The position numbers and the translations under genes were made by a program. A stretch of DNA of 64,000 nt. Source: Gammaproteobacteria bacterium (lineage in GTDB: Bacteria > Pseudomonadota > Gammaproteobacteria > Pseudomonadales > Pseudohongiellaceae). The stretch covers positions 62,001 through 126,000 of the forward strand of contig JAHEGE010000003.1 of NCBI GenBank assembly GCA_024639905.1, read 5' to 3'. This document shows positions 63,804 through 64,000 of this stretch, piece by piece; position 1 is the stretch's first letter; each line of letters starts with the position of its first letter. A model generated the notes under the pieces. The model made no database searches and was not told where the DNA came from. It saw only the letters and a program-made list of their open reading frames with translations.

Positions 63804-64000
63804 TTAAGGGTCGAAATAAATGGGATTGCCTATTAAGCGAGTCGCGCCACGAGGAGTCATGAGGTCTACTCGCAGCCACTTGGGCGCATCAGCTTCGCTC
63901 TCGCCGACTAAAGCAGGCAGTGCGAGTGAGCCCTGCCAACGAGTTGCTGTGTCGCTGGAATCCGAGTTTGCCCCGGTGGCTGCAACGATGTCGCCATCAA
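63804..64000 (-). CDS. C-terminal part of an unidentified protein
   Basis: An open frame enters from the right edge and ends at TAA (63806-63804) after 64 in-window codons. Readable blocks are DGDIVAATGANSDSS, RWQGSLALPALVG, APKWLRVDLMTPRGATRL and the end IGNPIYFDP. The ending resembles C-termini of some CehA/McbA or PHP-type metallohydrolases (a strand followed by NPIY), but this is too little for a call. Confidence 0.5.
   Translation of the reverse strand, partial: DGDIVAATGANSDSSDTATRWQGSLALPALVGESEADAPKWLRVDLMTPRGATRLIGNPIYFDP

Overview
The window is a gene-dense bacterial chromosome segment of moderately high GC with no tRNA, rRNA, CRISPR array, phage or insertion sequence that I could see. 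Its conserved blocks (ubiD-rho-trxA-hemB; hslR-yrfG with divergent cysQ; rdgC; tex; yaeQ; gshA of the proteobacterial type; dsbB; a DUF2058 gene) point to a Gammaproteobacterium. The accessory content (two sulfatases, a CoA-dependent acid degradation cluster, sulfide oxidation, a phosphonate oxygenase) suggests a free-living, probably marine heterotroph. The taxon is an inference; no 16S gene is present.

Layout. 1-5.6 kb: housekeeping genes ubiD (partial), rho, trxA and hemB, then a DedA/flavoprotein disulfide reductase fusion whose start lies next to a run of nine C. 5.6-7.0 kb: three AT-rich iterons and an AAA ATPase (DUF4143 type) interrupted by a single TAG codon. 7.0-11.4 kb: dsbB, gshA, hslR, yrfG, cysQ. 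11.4-17.1 kb: a lipoprotein DUF885 peptidase-like gene, a serine hydrolase whose catalytic Lys is Arg, and a hybrid sensor kinase. 17.2-23.3 kb: acyl-CoA dehydrogenase, CoA transferase and acyl-CoA ligase, then a minus-strand pair: a DsbA/FrnE-like oxidoreductase with in-frame TGA exactly at the first catalytic Cys (candidate selenoprotein) and a short-chain-dehydrogenase-fold protein carrying the full halohydrin dehalogenase signature. 23.4-26.1 kb: a TPR protein, a REP-like palindrome and a class II sirtuin.

26.1-39.2 kb: an alkylsulfatase, then a long plus-strand operon with an arylsulfatase, a sugar ABC transporter, two sugar isomerase-like TIM barrels, a Gfo/Idh/MocA oxidoreductase, a gluconate-2-dehydrogenase-subunit-3-like protein and a GMC oxidoreductase. 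It looks like uptake, desulfation and oxidation of a sulfated glycoside. 39.3-48.3 kb: a sulfide-handling island. FisR (sigma-54 activator with its three sensor cysteines at the right spacing) is divergent from an apparent operon of a 29-residue membrane peptide, cydAB, persulfide dioxygenase, a DUF442-SQR fusion and SulP. A textbook -24/-12 promoter stands in front. Sulfide would be oxidised to persulfide and sulfite, electrons could leave through a sulfide-tolerant bd oxidase, and the anion product could leave through SulP.

48.3-64 kb: an SMR transporter, a 2OG-Fe(II) hydroxylase, an Lrp/AsnC regulator divergent from alanine dehydrogenase, a second DUF885 protein, rdgC, tex, yaeQ, a SET-domain protein with a PLP decarboxylase, a GNAT enzyme, a single-chain fusion of a PhnZ-type HD oxygenase to a PhnY-type 2OG oxygenase, a membrane protein, an S4 protein, a DUF2058 protein and a partial gene at the right edge.

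Main points of interest: the candidate selenoprotein next to a candidate halohydrin dehalogenase; the PhnZ-PhnY fusion, whose HD half has PhnZ's active-site spacing essentially complete; and the FisR/sigma-54 sulfide operon that includes cytochrome bd and an unannotated small membrane protein.
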